A program made the translations under genes and the position numbers. Shown here one piece after another: positions 53,710 through 62,241 of a stretch of DNA of 64,000 nucleotides. The DNA comes from Arthrobacter sp. MYb23. GTDB lineage: Bacteria > Actinomycetota > Actinomycetes > Actinomycetales > Micrococcaceae. Below the pieces are notes generated by a model. That model was not told the origin of the DNA. It saw nothing but the letters and a program-made list of their open reading frames with translations, and made no database searches. Location of the stretch: NCBI RefSeq assembly GCF_002979775.1, contig NZ_PCPR01000020.1, forward strand, positions 39,271-103,270, written 5' to 3'. Within the stretch, counting starts at the first letter, position 1; every line of letters begins with the position of its first letter.

Positions 53710-54492
53710 CTAGATCTTGCGGGCCAGAATGGCCTGCTTGACCTCGGCGATTGCCTGGGTCACCTGGATGCCACGGGGGCATGCTTCCGAGCAGTTGAAG
53801 GTGGTGCGGCAACGCCACACGCCTTCTTTGTCGTTGAGGATCTCCAAGCGCATGTCGCCGGCGTCATCGCGGGAATCGAAGATGAAGCGGTGGGCGTTGA
53901 CGATCGCAGCCGGACCGAAGTACTGGCCGTCGGTCCAGAAGACCGGGCAGGACGAGGTGCAGGCAGCGCAGAGGATGCACTTGGTGGTGTCATCAAAGCG
54001 CTCACGGTCTTCAACGGACTGCAGGCGTTCCTTGGTGGGCTCGTGGCCCTTGTTGATCAGGAACGGCATGACTTCGCGGAAGGACTGGAAGAAGGGTTCC
54101 ATGTCCACAATCAGGTCCTTCTCCACAGGGAGGCCCTTGATCGGCTCGACGGTGATGGGCTTGGTGGTGTCCAGGTCCTTCAGCAGCGTCTTGCAGGCGA
54201 GGCGGTTGCGGCCGTTGATGCGCATGGCATCGGAGCCACACACGCCGTGGGCGCAGGAGCGACGGAAGGAAACGGTGCCGTCAATCTCCCACTTGACCTT
54301 GTGGAGGGCATCCAACACGCGGTCCGTGCCGTACATGGTCAGCTTGTAGTCATCCCAGCGTGCCTCATCCGAAATCTCCGGATCGTAGCGGCGCACGCGC
54401 AGCGTGATGTGGAACGTGGGAATTTCACCGTCGCCGGCAACGCTTGCCGGGAGCTCGATCTTGGAAGCGGGCTCTGCCATTTCGGTCGTCAT
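53710..54492 (-). CDS. sdhB: Succinate dehydrogenase iron-sulfur subunit
   Basis: 260 residues. The N-terminal ferredoxin domain holds the 2Fe-2S cysteines (SCAHGVCGSDAMRINGRNRL, then Cys). The C-terminal domain holds the 4Fe-4S and 3Fe-4S cysteines (CILCAACTSSCP, NCSEACPRGI). It passes electrons from SdhA to the membrane quinone site. Its ATG shares one base with the sdhA stop, giving tight coupling. Last gene of sdhCDAB, followed by a strong terminator. Confidence 0.96.
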   Translation of the reverse strand: MTTEMAEPASKIELPASVAGDGEIPTFHITLRVRRYDPEISDEARWDDYKLTMYGTDRVLDALHKVKWEIDGTVSFRRSCAHGVCGSDAMRINGRNRLACKTLLKDLDTTKPITVEPIKGLPVEKDLIVDMEPFFQSFREVMPFLINKGHEPTKERLQSVEDRERFDDTTKCILCAACTSSCPVFWTDGQYFGPAAIVNAHRFIFDSRDDAGDMRLEILNDKEGVWRCRTTFNCSEACPRGIQVTQAIAEVKQAILARKI

Positions 54493-56291
54493 TAGTACTT
54501 ACGCTCCATCGGCTCGTAACGGGTGAAGATGACGGGCTTCGTCTCAAGACGGATGCCCGCGACGGATTCCGCCGAGGAGTCGACGGTGACGGAATTGTCC
54601 AGGTAAGCCATGGAGTGCTTCATGAACTTTTCGTCATTGCGGTCCGGGAAGTCTTCGCGGTAGTGGCCACCACGGGACTCTTCACGGTGCAGCGCACCTA
54701 CGGTCATGACCTTGGCCATGTCCAGCAGGAAGCCCAGTTCCACTGCTTCCAGAAGATCCAGGTTGAAGCGCTTGCCCTTGTCCTGAACGGTGACGTGCTT
54801 GTACCGCTCTTCGAAGGAGTCGATGTCGCGGAGGACCTGCTCCAGGGATTCCTTGGTGCGGAACACCTGCATGTTGGCGTCCATGGTGTCCTGCAGCTCC
54901 TTGCGGATCTGCGCAACACGCTCAGTGCCGTTGCCGGTGAGCAGGCCGTCAAGGATGCCGCGGGTCATTGCCTCGGGGTCCTCGGGGAGCTCAACGTAGT
55001 CAGCCGTTTTCGAGTACTCCGCAGCGGCGATGCCGGCGCGCTTACCGAAGACGTTGATGTCCAGGAGCGAGTTGGTGCCCAAGCGGTTGGAGCCGTGCAC
55101 GGAAACACAAGCAACTTCACCGGCTGCGTACAGACCAGGGACGATCGTGTCGTTGTCCTGGAGCACTTCAGTGGTGATGTTGGTGGGGATGCCACCCATG
55201 GCGTAGTGCGCCGTGGGGAACACGGGAACAGGATCGGTGAACGGTTCCACACCGAGGTAGGTGCGGGCGAACTCCGTGATGTCCGGAAGCTTGGCCTCAA
55301 TGTGTGCGGGCTCAAGGTGGGTCAGGTCCAGGAGGACGTAGTCCTTGTTCGGACCACAACCGCGGCCTTCACGCACTTCGTTGGCCATGGCGCGGGCCAC
55401 GATGTCACGGGGTGCAAGGTCCTTGATGGTGGGGGCGTAGCGCTCCATGAAGCGCTCACCTTCGGAGTTACGCAGGATGGCCCCTTCACCACGTGCACCC
55501 TCGGTAAGGAGGATGCCCAGGCCGGCCAGGCCGGTCGGGTGGAACTGGAAGAACTCCATGTCTTCCAGGGGGATGCCACGGCGGAACGCAATGCCCATGC
55601 CGTCGCCCGTGAGGGTGTGCGCGTTGGACGTGGTCTTGAAGACCTTGCCGGCGCCGCCGGAGGCGAACACTACGGACTTGGCCTGGAAGACGTGAAGTTC
55701 GCCGGAAGCGAGGTCATAGGAGACCACACCGGCAACACGCTTCTGCTTGTACGGGGTACCGTCTTCGCGTACTGCGTCTTCTTCGACGATCAGCAGGTCA
55801 AGGACGTAGTACTCGTTGTAGAACTCAACGTTGTGCTTGACGCAGTTTTGGTACAGCGTCTGCAGGATCATGTGACCGGTACGGTCAGCTGCGTAGCACG
55901 CGCGGCGGACGGGCGCCTTGCCGTGGTCGCGGGTGTGGCCGCCGAAGCGGCGCTGGTCAATCCGGCCCTCGGGTGTGCGGTTGAACGGCAGACCCATCTT
56001 TTCCAGGTCCAGCACAGCGTCAATGGCTTCCTTCGCCATGACCTCGGCGGCATCCTGATCAACCAGGTAGTCGCCACCCTTGATGGTGTCAAAGGTGTGC
56101 CATTCCCAGTTGTCTTCTTCGACGTTGGCCAGTGCTGCGCACATTCCACCCTGGGCTGCACCTGTGTGCGAGCGGGTGGGGTAGAGCTTGGTCAGTACCG
56201 CGGTGCGTGCTCGCTGACCGGATTCGATCGCGGCGCGCATGCCGGCGCCACCTGCACCGACAATGACGACGTCGTACTTATGGACCTGCAT
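54492..56291 (-). CDS. sdhA: Succinate dehydrogenase flavoprotein subunit
   Basis: 599 residues. FAD-binding GAGGAGMRAAIESG is at the N-terminus and the covalent-FAD histidine in TRSHTGAAQGGM. The active-site HPTG and RGEGAILRNSEGERFMERY segments and the C-terminal GALHREESRGGHYREDFPDR are typical. The ATG at 56291 matches the family start. Oxidises succinate to fumarate on the cytoplasmic side. Confidence 0.96.
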   Translation of the reverse strand: MQVHKYDVVIVGAGGAGMRAAIESGQRARTAVLTKLYPTRSHTGAAQGGMCAALANVEEDNWEWHTFDTIKGGDYLVDQDAAEVMAKEAIDAVLDLEKMGLPFNRTPEGRIDQRRFGGHTRDHGKAPVRRACYAADRTGHMILQTLYQNCVKHNVEFYNEYYVLDLLIVEEDAVREDGTPYKQKRVAGVVSYDLASGELHVFQAKSVVFASGGAGKVFKTTSNAHTLTGDGMGIAFRRGIPLEDMEFFQFHPTGLAGLGILLTEGARGEGAILRNSEGERFMERYAPTIKDLAPRDIVARAMANEVREGRGCGPNKDYVLLDLTHLEPAHIEAKLPDITEFARTYLGVEPFTDPVPVFPTAHYAMGGIPTNITTEVLQDNDTIVPGLYAAGEVACVSVHGSNRLGTNSLLDINVFGKRAGIAAAEYSKTADYVELPEDPEAMTRGILDGLLTGNGTERVAQIRKELQDTMDANMQVFRTKESLEQVLRDIDSFEERYKHVTVQDKGKRFNLDLLEAVELGFLLDMAKVMTVGALHREESRGGHYREDFPDRNDEKFMKHSMAYLDNSVTVDSSAESVAGIRLETKPVIFTRYEPMERKY

Positions 56292-56391
56292 ACCAGATGC
56301 TCTCTCTTTCAAAAATTCAGATGGTCGGCGGAGGCTGCTCCGCTACGTCAGGCGAACCGGTTCACTCACTGGGAGCCACCGGAAAGCGCCG

Positions 56392-56853
56392 CTACGGGGC
56401 CGGGCAGAAACCGCCAGGCAACTGAACGCCGTCGACGACGGGGCACGGGTTGAAGGTGAAGATCACCAGCGTGCCAAGGATGATGATGACCAGGGTGGCC
56501 GCGTAGAGGACCATCTTGAGCCAGAAGCGCGTGGAGTCCTTCTCGGCGTAGTCGTTGATGATGGTGCGGACGCCGTTGGTGCCGTGCAGCATGGCAAGCC
56601 ACAGCATGGCGAGGTCCCAGAACTGCCAGAACGGATCGGCCCACTTGCCGGCAACAAAGCCGAAGTCGATTGCGTGGATACCCTCGCCTACCAGCAGGTT
56701 CACGAACAGGTGGCCGAAGATCAGCACCACCAGGACGATGCCGGAGAGGCGCATGAAGAGCCAGGCGATCATTTCGAAGTTGCCACGGCTGGAGCCGGTG
56801 CGGTTGTACTTCGGAGCGATTTTTCCGCTGCGTGGGGATTCGATGGTTGTCAT
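56392..56853 (-). CDS. sdhD: Succinate dehydrogenase membrane anchor subunit SdhD
   Basis: 153 residues with three helices. Conserved WLFMRLSGIVLVVLIFGHLF with the Arg-Ser quinone-site region and heme-ligand-type His, then LAMLHGTNGVRTIINDYAEK. It is 3 nt after sdhC and about 100 nt before sdhA. Confidence 0.9.
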   Translation of the reverse strand: MTTIESPRSGKIAPKYNRTGSSRGNFEMIAWLFMRLSGIVLVVLIFGHLFVNLLVGEGIHAIDFGFVAGKWADPFWQFWDLAMLWLAMLHGTNGVRTIINDYAEKDSTRFWLKMVLYAATLVIIILGTLVIFTFNPCPVVDGVQLPGGFCPAP

Positions 56854-56856
56854 GGC

Positions 56857-57237
56857 TTAGTGGCCTCCCAGCGCGAGGGAAAGGTGGCGGATAGCGAAGC
56901 CTGCGAACGTGACAAGCCACAGCGCAAGCACGACCCACAGCAACTGGCGCTGGTACTTGGCGCCCTTCTTCCAGAAGTCAATGGCGATCACACGCAGGCC
57001 GTTGAAGGCGTGGAAGATGATCGCGGCGACCAGGCCCGTTTCACCCAGGGCCATGAGGGGGTTCTTGTAGGCACCAATGACGGCCGTGTAGGCCTCAGGG
57101 GACACGCGCACCAATGAGGTGTCCAGCACATGGACCAACAAGAAGAAAAAGATCACTACACCTGTAATGCGGTGTCCAACCCAGGACCACATGCCTTCAC
57201 GGCCGCGGTACAAGGTGCCAGCTGGTTTTGTCGGCAC
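56857..57237 (-). CDS. sdhC: Succinate dehydrogenase cytochrome b556 subunit SdhC
   Basis: 126 residues, three helices. The signature region is YRGREGMWSWVGHRITGV (Ser/Arg/His near heme and quinone sites), then FFFLLVHVLDTSLVR and the second His in IIFHAFNGLRVIAIDFW. GTG start at 57237. First gene of the sdh operon; its promoter lies in the 254-bp gap before the divergent guanylyltransferase gene, where I see no other gene. Confidence 0.9.
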   Translation of the reverse strand: MPTKPAGTLYRGREGMWSWVGHRITGVVIFFFLLVHVLDTSLVRVSPEAYTAVIGAYKNPLMALGETGLVAAIIFHAFNGLRVIAIDFWKKGAKYQRQLLWVVLALWLVTFAGFAIRHLSLALGGH

Positions 57238-57491
57238 TGATTAAACCTTCCTGCAACACAGCGGCGCTGGCATGGGATCCACGCGGGGGGAACGCCTGCT
57301 GCGAGAGCACTCGTAGCTCACGCCTAAATCTAGGCTTCGCTAACAGCATATTCAATTTAGGACGGGCTTCTTTCCTTGTTAATTCCATGTTTCCTGCCGA
57401 TATTCAGGCGTTTTATGGGCAGGGCCTGAGACGAACGCCACACGTGTGTCCTGCTGCGGGGCTTCCCGCCAGCACAGGATAAAGTGTTGCG

Positions 57492-58625
57492 GTGAGTACA
57501 GAAGACGCGAAATACCCGGAATCGCCATTGAACCGCTTCCATGCGGTTATTCCGGCGGGCGGTGTGGGGACCCGGCTATGGCCACTCTCGCGTGCCGCTG
57601 CGCCCAAGTTCCTCCACGACCTGACCGGTTCCGGCAGCACGTTGTTGAGGGCTACCTATGACCGCCTGGAACCACTGGCCGGTGAACGGGTCCTGGTTGT
57701 TACCGGCGAGGCGCACCGCGCCGCCGTGTGCCGCCAACTCCCCGAAATAGGGGACGACGAATTGGTGCTGGAAAGCGAGCCCAAGGACTCCGGTGCCGCC
57801 ATCGGCCTTGCCGCCGCCATCCTTTACCGCCGCGATCCGGAAACCATCATGGGTTCCTTCGCTGCGGACCAGGTCATCAGCCCGGACGATCTCTTCCTGG
57901 AGACCGTGCGGGAGGCTATCTTTACTGCGGCCACGGGCAAGATCGTCACCATCGGCATCAAGCCCACCCACCCCTCCACCGGCTTCGGTTACATCCGTTC
58001 GGGCGCTGCCCTGAACGTCGAAGGTGCCCCGAACGCGCTTGCCGTGGCTGAGTTTGTTGAGAAGCCCAGCCAGGAAGTCGCCAACAAGTACGTCGAGGCA
58101 GGGGACTACGTCTGGAACGCCGGCATGTTCGTTGCTCCCGTGGCGCTCATGCTTAAGCACCTTGAAGCCAACCAGCCGGAATTGTTCAAGGGACTCCAGG
58201 AAATCGCCGAGGCCTGGGACACCCCGCAGCGCTCGGAAGTGACGTCGCGCGTGTGGCCAACGCTGCCGAAGATCGCCATTGACTACGCCGTTGCGGAGCC
58301 CGCAGCGGAAGCCGGGGATGTCGCCGTCGTGCCTGGCACGTTCCGTTGGGACGACGTTGGCGACTTCGCCGCAATCGGCCGCCTGAACAACGCAGGTGAC
58401 GTTGATGAAGTCACGGTGCTTGGTGAAGGCGCCCGTGTTTTCGCCGAGAATGCCAGCGGCGTTGTGGTCTCCGATACCAAGCGAGTCATTGCCTTGATCG
58501 GCATCAAAGACGTGGTCATTGTGGACACTCCGGATGCCCTTTTGGTCACCACCAAGGAACATGCGCAACTGGTCAAGGGCACTGTTGACGCCCTGAAAGC
58601 CAGTGGCGATACGGACGTTCTGTAG
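57492..58625 (+). CDS. manC: Mannose-1-phosphate guanylyltransferase
   Basis: Makes GDP-mannose from mannose-1-phosphate and GTP for glycans and lipoglycans. 377 residues, nucleotidyltransferase fold. The signature AVIPAGGVGTRLWPLSRAAA with following PKFL is at 17-40; GSFAADQVI, GYIRSG and VAEFVEKPSQE are typical. It lacks the C-terminal isomerase domain of bifunctional enzymes. GTG start at 57492. Terminated by the hairpin at 58646. Confidence 0.9.
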   Translation: MSTEDAKYPESPLNRFHAVIPAGGVGTRLWPLSRAAAPKFLHDLTGSGSTLLRATYDRLEPLAGERVLVVTGEAHRAAVCRQLPEIGDDELVLESEPKDSGAAIGLAAAILYRRDPETIMGSFAADQVISPDDLFLETVREAIFTAATGKIVTIGIKPTHPSTGFGYIRSGAALNVEGAPNALAVAEFVEKPSQEVANKYVEAGDYVWNAGMFVAPVALMLKHLEANQPELFKGLQEIAEAWDTPQRSEVTSRVWPTLPKIAIDYAVAEPAAEAGDVAVVPGTFRWDDVGDFAAIGRLNNAGDVDEVTVLGEGARVFAENASGVVVSDTKRVIALIGIKDVVIVDTPDALLVTTKEHAQLVKGTVDALKASGDTDVL

Positions 58626-58645
58626 TACATCTGCCTTATACCGTG

Positions 58646-58708
58646 AGCCACCTCTTTGGTTGTCCTGCGTCTGAACGCGGCGTAACCAAGAGGTGGCTTT
58701 CGTTCTTC
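58646..58708 (+). terminator. Terminator of the guanylyltransferase gene
   Basis: AGCCACCTCTTTGGTT pairs with AACCAAGAGGTGGCT across a 22-nt loop and is followed by TTCGTTCTT. Confidence 0.85.
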
Positions 58709-58736
58709 GGGAGCCGCGCATGGCTAGAGTTGTGAC

Positions 58737-59942
58737 GTGCGCAATTACACCACTGAAACCGAGCCCGCTCCCGTTGTGAGTCCTTGGGTTGATGAACTCC
58801 TTCCCGGACTCATTGAATTCCGGCGTGACCTCCATGCGCACCCGGAGTTGTCCTTCAAGGAGTTCCGCACCACGGACAAACTCGTTGAGCGCCTTGAAGC
58901 AGCCGGGTTGAAGCCGAGGCGGTTGGAGGAGACCGGGCTGACGGTTGATGTGGGCGAGGGTCCCATTGCCACGGCTCTCCGCGGGGACATTGACGCGCTG
59001 CCGATCATTGAGGAAACCGGCTTGCCGTTCGCGTCGAAGAATCACGGCGTCACCCACGCTTGCGGTCACGATGTCCACACCACTGCCATGCTCGGCATTG
59101 CCTTGACGCTGCAGCGGATGCACAAAAACAATCCACTGGGTGGAACGGTCCGGATTATTTTCCAGCCTGCCGAGGAAACCATGCCCGGCGGCGCGTTGTC
59201 CTGCATCGAGCAGGGAGTGCTTGAAGGAGTGCCGCGCATCCTGGCGCTGCACTGTGACCCCCGGATTAACGTGGGCCAGATCGGCACCCGGATCGGTGCC
59301 ATCACTTCTGCCTCGGACACCATCAAAATTGAGCTTTCAGGCCGCGGCGGCCACACCTCACGGCCGCATCTGACCGAGGATCTCGTGTTCGCACTGGCGC
59401 AAATAGCGGTCAACGTTCCGGCCGTCCTTTCCCGGCGGGTGGACGTCCGCAGCGGCGTATCGGTGGTGTGGGGCCAGATTTCCGCCGGCTCCGCACCCAA
59501 CGCCATCCCCGGCTCCGGCTACATGGCGGGCACCATGCGTTGCCTCGATCGCGATGCCTGGCATAGCGCGGGGGAGTTGCTGGACGACGTCGTACGGCAG
59601 GTTGCCGCGCCTTACGGCGTGGACGTGCACCTGGAACATACCCGCGGCGTGCCTCCCGTGGTGAACTCCGAGCACGAGACCGCCCTCATCGAAGCTTCTG
59701 CCCGTGCTGAGCTGGGTGAGAATGCAGTGGTCCTGACTCCGCAGTCCATGGGTGGCGAGGACTTCGCCTGGTTCCTGGCCGACCTTCCGGGAGCCATGAT
59801 GCGCTTGGGCACGCACACCCCTGGCGGCGAAGAGTATGACCTCCACCGTGGCGACTTCATCGTCGATGAGCGCGCCCTCGGTTACGCTATCCGCGTCCTG
59901 ACCGCAGCTGCCCTCCGCACTATCCGCGACCTCGAGCAGTAG
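58737..59942 (+). CDS. M20 family amidohydrolase (hippurate/N-acyl-amino-acid hydrolase type)
   Basis: 401 residues, M20D-type di-metal peptidase/amidase. DLHAHPELSFKEFRT near the N-terminus, metal motifs HACGHDVHTTAMLG and PAEETMPGGALSCIEQG, the dimerisation-domain GRGGHTSRPH and the C-terminal SMGGEDFAWFLADLPGAM. GTG start at 58737. The family releases amino acids from N-acyl or indole-acetyl conjugates; the exact substrate is not readable. Confidence 0.9.
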   Translation: MRNYTTETEPAPVVSPWVDELLPGLIEFRRDLHAHPELSFKEFRTTDKLVERLEAAGLKPRRLEETGLTVDVGEGPIATALRGDIDALPIIEETGLPFASKNHGVTHACGHDVHTTAMLGIALTLQRMHKNNPLGGTVRIIFQPAEETMPGGALSCIEQGVLEGVPRILALHCDPRINVGQIGTRIGAITSASDTIKIELSGRGGHTSRPHLTEDLVFALAQIAVNVPAVLSRRVDVRSGVSVVWGQISAGSAPNAIPGSGYMAGTMRCLDRDAWHSAGELLDDVVRQVAAPYGVDVHLEHTRGVPPVVNSEHETALIEASARAELGENAVVLTPQSMGGEDFAWFLADLPGAMMRLGTHTPGGEEYDLHRGDFIVDERALGYAIRVLTAAALRTIRDLEQ

Positions 59943-59943
59943 T

Positions 59944-60011
59944 ACCCAACTGAGTAGCAGGTCAGGTCGTTCTGAGCTCTCATAACGACCTGAACTGCGA
60001 CTCAGTTGGGT
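59944..60011. repeat. Long palindromic repeat, family P copy 4
   Basis: ACCCAACTGAGTAGCAG and CTGCGACTCAGTTGGGT form the outer arms, with inner arms GTCAGGTCGTTCT / ACGACCTGAAC. It begins 1 nt after the M20 stop and precedes the ohrR promoter. Confidence 0.9.
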
Positions 60012-60029
60012 GAAGAGGGCCCAAGTAGG

Positions 60030-60058
60030 TTGTGCACAATTGAATTGTGCGCTATCGT
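60030..60058 (+). promoter_or_regulatory. ohrR promoter with OhrR operator in the spacer
   Basis: TTGTGC (60030-60035) and TATCGT (60053-60058) are spaced 17 nt. The perfect palindrome GCACAATTGAATTGTGC (60034-60050) fills the spacer and carries the ACAATTnAATTGT core of OhrR operators. The ATG follows the -10 by 7 nt, suggesting a leaderless transcript. Confidence 0.8.
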
Positions 60059-60065
60059 TTTATCC

Positions 60066-60500
60066 ATGAGTGATGCACCCCGCCTCCGCCACCAGGTCTG
60101 CTTTGCGCTGTACTCGGCGTCCAAAGCGGCGACGGCGGTCTACCGCCCCGTTTTGGAGGACCTCGGCCTGACGTACCCCCAATACCTGGTGATGTTGGTG
60201 CTCTGGGAGCAGGAACCGCGCAGTGTCCGCGATCTCGGTGCCGAACTGGGCTTGGACTCCGGAACGTTGTCGCCACTGCTCAAGCGCCTGGAGGCCATGG
60301 GATTGGTGGAACGCCGCCGCTCGGCCGAGGATGAGCGTCGCGTGGATGTTGTCCTGACCGACGCCGGCACCGCCTTGAGTGACCGCGCCCAGGCCGTACC
60401 CCAACGCCTCGCCGACGCCGCAGGGCTCTCGCCCGAAGAAATCGGGCAGCTGCACGCCACGCTCGGCAAGCTCACGGCAGCGCTGAACAGCTCGCTCTGA
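60066..60500 (+). CDS. ohrR: MarR-family organic-peroxide sensor OhrR
   Basis: 144-residue winged-helix repressor with the sensing cysteine at Cys12 in QVCFALYSASKA and the typical YRPVLEDLGLTYPQYLVMLV. The wing is RRRSAEDERRVDVVLT. ATG at 60066. It is followed 54 nt later by ohr. Oxidation of the cysteine by organic hydroperoxides should release the palindromic operator overlapping its promoter. Confidence 0.92.
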   Translation: MSDAPRLRHQVCFALYSASKAATAVYRPVLEDLGLTYPQYLVMLVLWEQEPRSVRDLGAELGLDSGTLSPLLKRLEAMGLVERRRSAEDERRVDVVLTDAGTALSDRAQAVPQRLADAAGLSPEEIGQLHATLGKLTAALNSSL

Positions 60501-60554
60501 AAAAACTTCCCGGAAAATCCCGGGATATCCCTTCCCAAAGAGAACGGAAACACC

Positions 60555-60986
60555 ATGAAGACTCTTTACACCGCCGAGGCATTGGCATCCGGCGAAGGCC
60601 GTGATGGCAACGCCCGCACCAACGACGGCAAACTGGATGTCGCACTTGCCAGCCCCAAGGAGCTTGGCGGCAACGGCGAAGGCACCAACCCTGAGCAGCT
60701 CTTCGCTGCCGGTTACGCTGCCTGCTTCCACTCCGCTCTCCGCCTTGTGGGCCGTAAGGAACGCGTGGACCTGACCGACTCGGCCGTCGCAGCCAGGATC
60801 CACATTGGCGCGCTGACCGACAGCGAAGGCTTCGGCCTGGCTGCCGAACTCGAAATCGCACTGCCCGCCCTGGACCGTGAAACGGCAGAGCAGCTCATGC
60901 ACAAAGCACACCAGGTGTGCCCTTACTCCAACGCAACCCGCGGCAACATGGCCGTAGACCTCAAGCTCGTGGAGTTCGCAGCATGA
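60555..60986 (+). CDS. ohr: Organic hydroperoxide resistance peroxidase Ohr
   Basis: 143-residue OsmC/Ohr-fold thiol peroxidase that reduces organic hydroperoxides. Both catalytic cysteines are present: Cys57 in GYAACFHSAL and Cys122 in HQVCPYSNATRGN. The stop overlaps the next ATG as ATGA, so the reductase downstream is co-translated. Confidence 0.95.
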   Translation: MKTLYTAEALASGEGRDGNARTNDGKLDVALASPKELGGNGEGTNPEQLFAAGYAACFHSALRLVGRKERVDLTDSAVAARIHIGALTDSEGFGLAAELEIALPALDRETAEQLMHKAHQVCPYSNATRGNMAVDLKLVEFAA

Positions 60987-61996
60987 GCGCCGTCGCCACC
61001 GAAACCCGCGAAATCCAGCTTGCCTCCCGCCCGGTGGGCCGTCCGGCTCCGGAGAACTTCCGGCTGGCAGCAGCGCAGCTCCCGGAGCTCGCTGATGGAC
61101 AGCTTCTGGTCAAGAACCAGTTCATGTCCGTTGACCCCTACATGCGCGGCCGCATGAATGACGTCAAGTCCTACTCGGCGCCGTTCCGCCTGGATGCAGC
61201 GCTCGACGGCGGTGCGGTAGGTGAGGTGATCGCGTCCCGTTCGGACGCGCACAAGGTGGGTGACGTCGTCGTGCATCAACTCGGCTGGCGTGAGCACGCG
61301 GTGGTGGACGCCGCGGCAACTACACCGGTGCCGTCGGGACTGGCCCCGACCTCCGCGTTCCTGGGAGCGCTGGGCATGACCGGCCTTACCGCCTATGCCG
61401 GTTTGCTGAAGGTTGCCGAATTCAAGGAAGGCGACGTGGTGTTCGTCTCCGGTGCCGCAGGTGCGGTGGGCTCGATGGTTGGCCAGATCGCCAAGGCCAT
61501 GGGCGCATCCAAAGTCATCGGCAGCGCAGGATCGCCGGAGAAAGTTGCCCGGCTGCTGGAGCTTGGCTTTGACGCCGCCTTCAACTACAACGACGCCCCG
61601 GTGCTGGAGCAGCTGCAGGGAGCAGCGGGGGAGCGCGGCATCGACGTGTACTTCGATAACGTCGGCGGCGAGCACCTCGAAGCAGCCTTGGCCACGCTCA
61701 CCGTTGGCGGGCGTGTGGCCATGTGCGGTGCCATCGCGCAGTACAACTCCACGGAGCCCGCGGTGGCGCCGCGGAACCTGGCAGTGGCGATCGGCAAGCA
61801 GTTGACCCTGCGCGGATTCCTGGTGGGCGGGCAGCGGCAGCACGCAGCTGAATTCGCGCAGAAGATGGCCGGCTGGCTGGCCGATGGCTCCGTCAGCTAC
61901 GACGAAACAATCGTCGATGGCCTGGAAAATGCGCCGCAAGCGTTCATTGATCTCCTGGATGGCGCGAACACGGGAAAGATGCTGGTTCGCCTCTAA
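60983..61996 (+). CDS. NADP-dependent MDR-family reductase (leukotriene B4 dehydrogenase-like)
   Basis: 337 residues, zinc-independent medium-chain reductase. VDPYMRGRMN and LGALGMTGLTAYAGLLKVAE are signatures of the PTGR/CurA branch; the nucleotide-binding loop is VFVSGAAGAVGSMVGQIAKA, then the GVDxxFDN-type GIDVYFDNVGGEHL. ATG at 60983 overlaps the ohr stop. It reduces alpha,beta-unsaturated carbonyls, which fits detoxification of peroxide breakdown products alongside Ohr; that link is inferred from coupling. Confidence 0.88.
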   Translation: MSAVATETREIQLASRPVGRPAPENFRLAAAQLPELADGQLLVKNQFMSVDPYMRGRMNDVKSYSAPFRLDAALDGGAVGEVIASRSDAHKVGDVVVHQLGWREHAVVDAAATTPVPSGLAPTSAFLGALGMTGLTAYAGLLKVAEFKEGDVVFVSGAAGAVGSMVGQIAKAMGASKVIGSAGSPEKVARLLELGFDAAFNYNDAPVLEQLQGAAGERGIDVYFDNVGGEHLEAALATLTVGGRVAMCGAIAQYNSTEPAVAPRNLAVAIGKQLTLRGFLVGGQRQHAAEFAQKMAGWLADGSVSYDETIVDGLENAPQAFIDLLDGANTGKMLVRL

Positions 61997-62241
61997 TCCA
62001 CAGGGGAATCGCGTGTGACTTGCACACCTGGCTACTGCTTGGTAACAAAAGGTCAACAATCTGACTTGGAGTGATCATTTGTGGTAGCTGGGTGTGTTCC
62101 AGGCCACTAGTGTGGGTTTCATCAATGCGCTTCGGCGCAGCTGCGAGCATCAGTGAAAACAGAATTTCTGCCTCAGGTATAGGAAACGGACACTCATTGA
62201 CCATCCGTCGTAGCGCCAATCACTTTCTTCCTGGAGGAAAA

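Noticed and set aside
54444..56453. 669-codon plus-strand open frame opposite sdhA/sdhB
   Set aside because: Antisense shadow produced by high-GC codon usage of sdhA; the minus-strand frame has all SDH motifs and the plus frame resembles no family.
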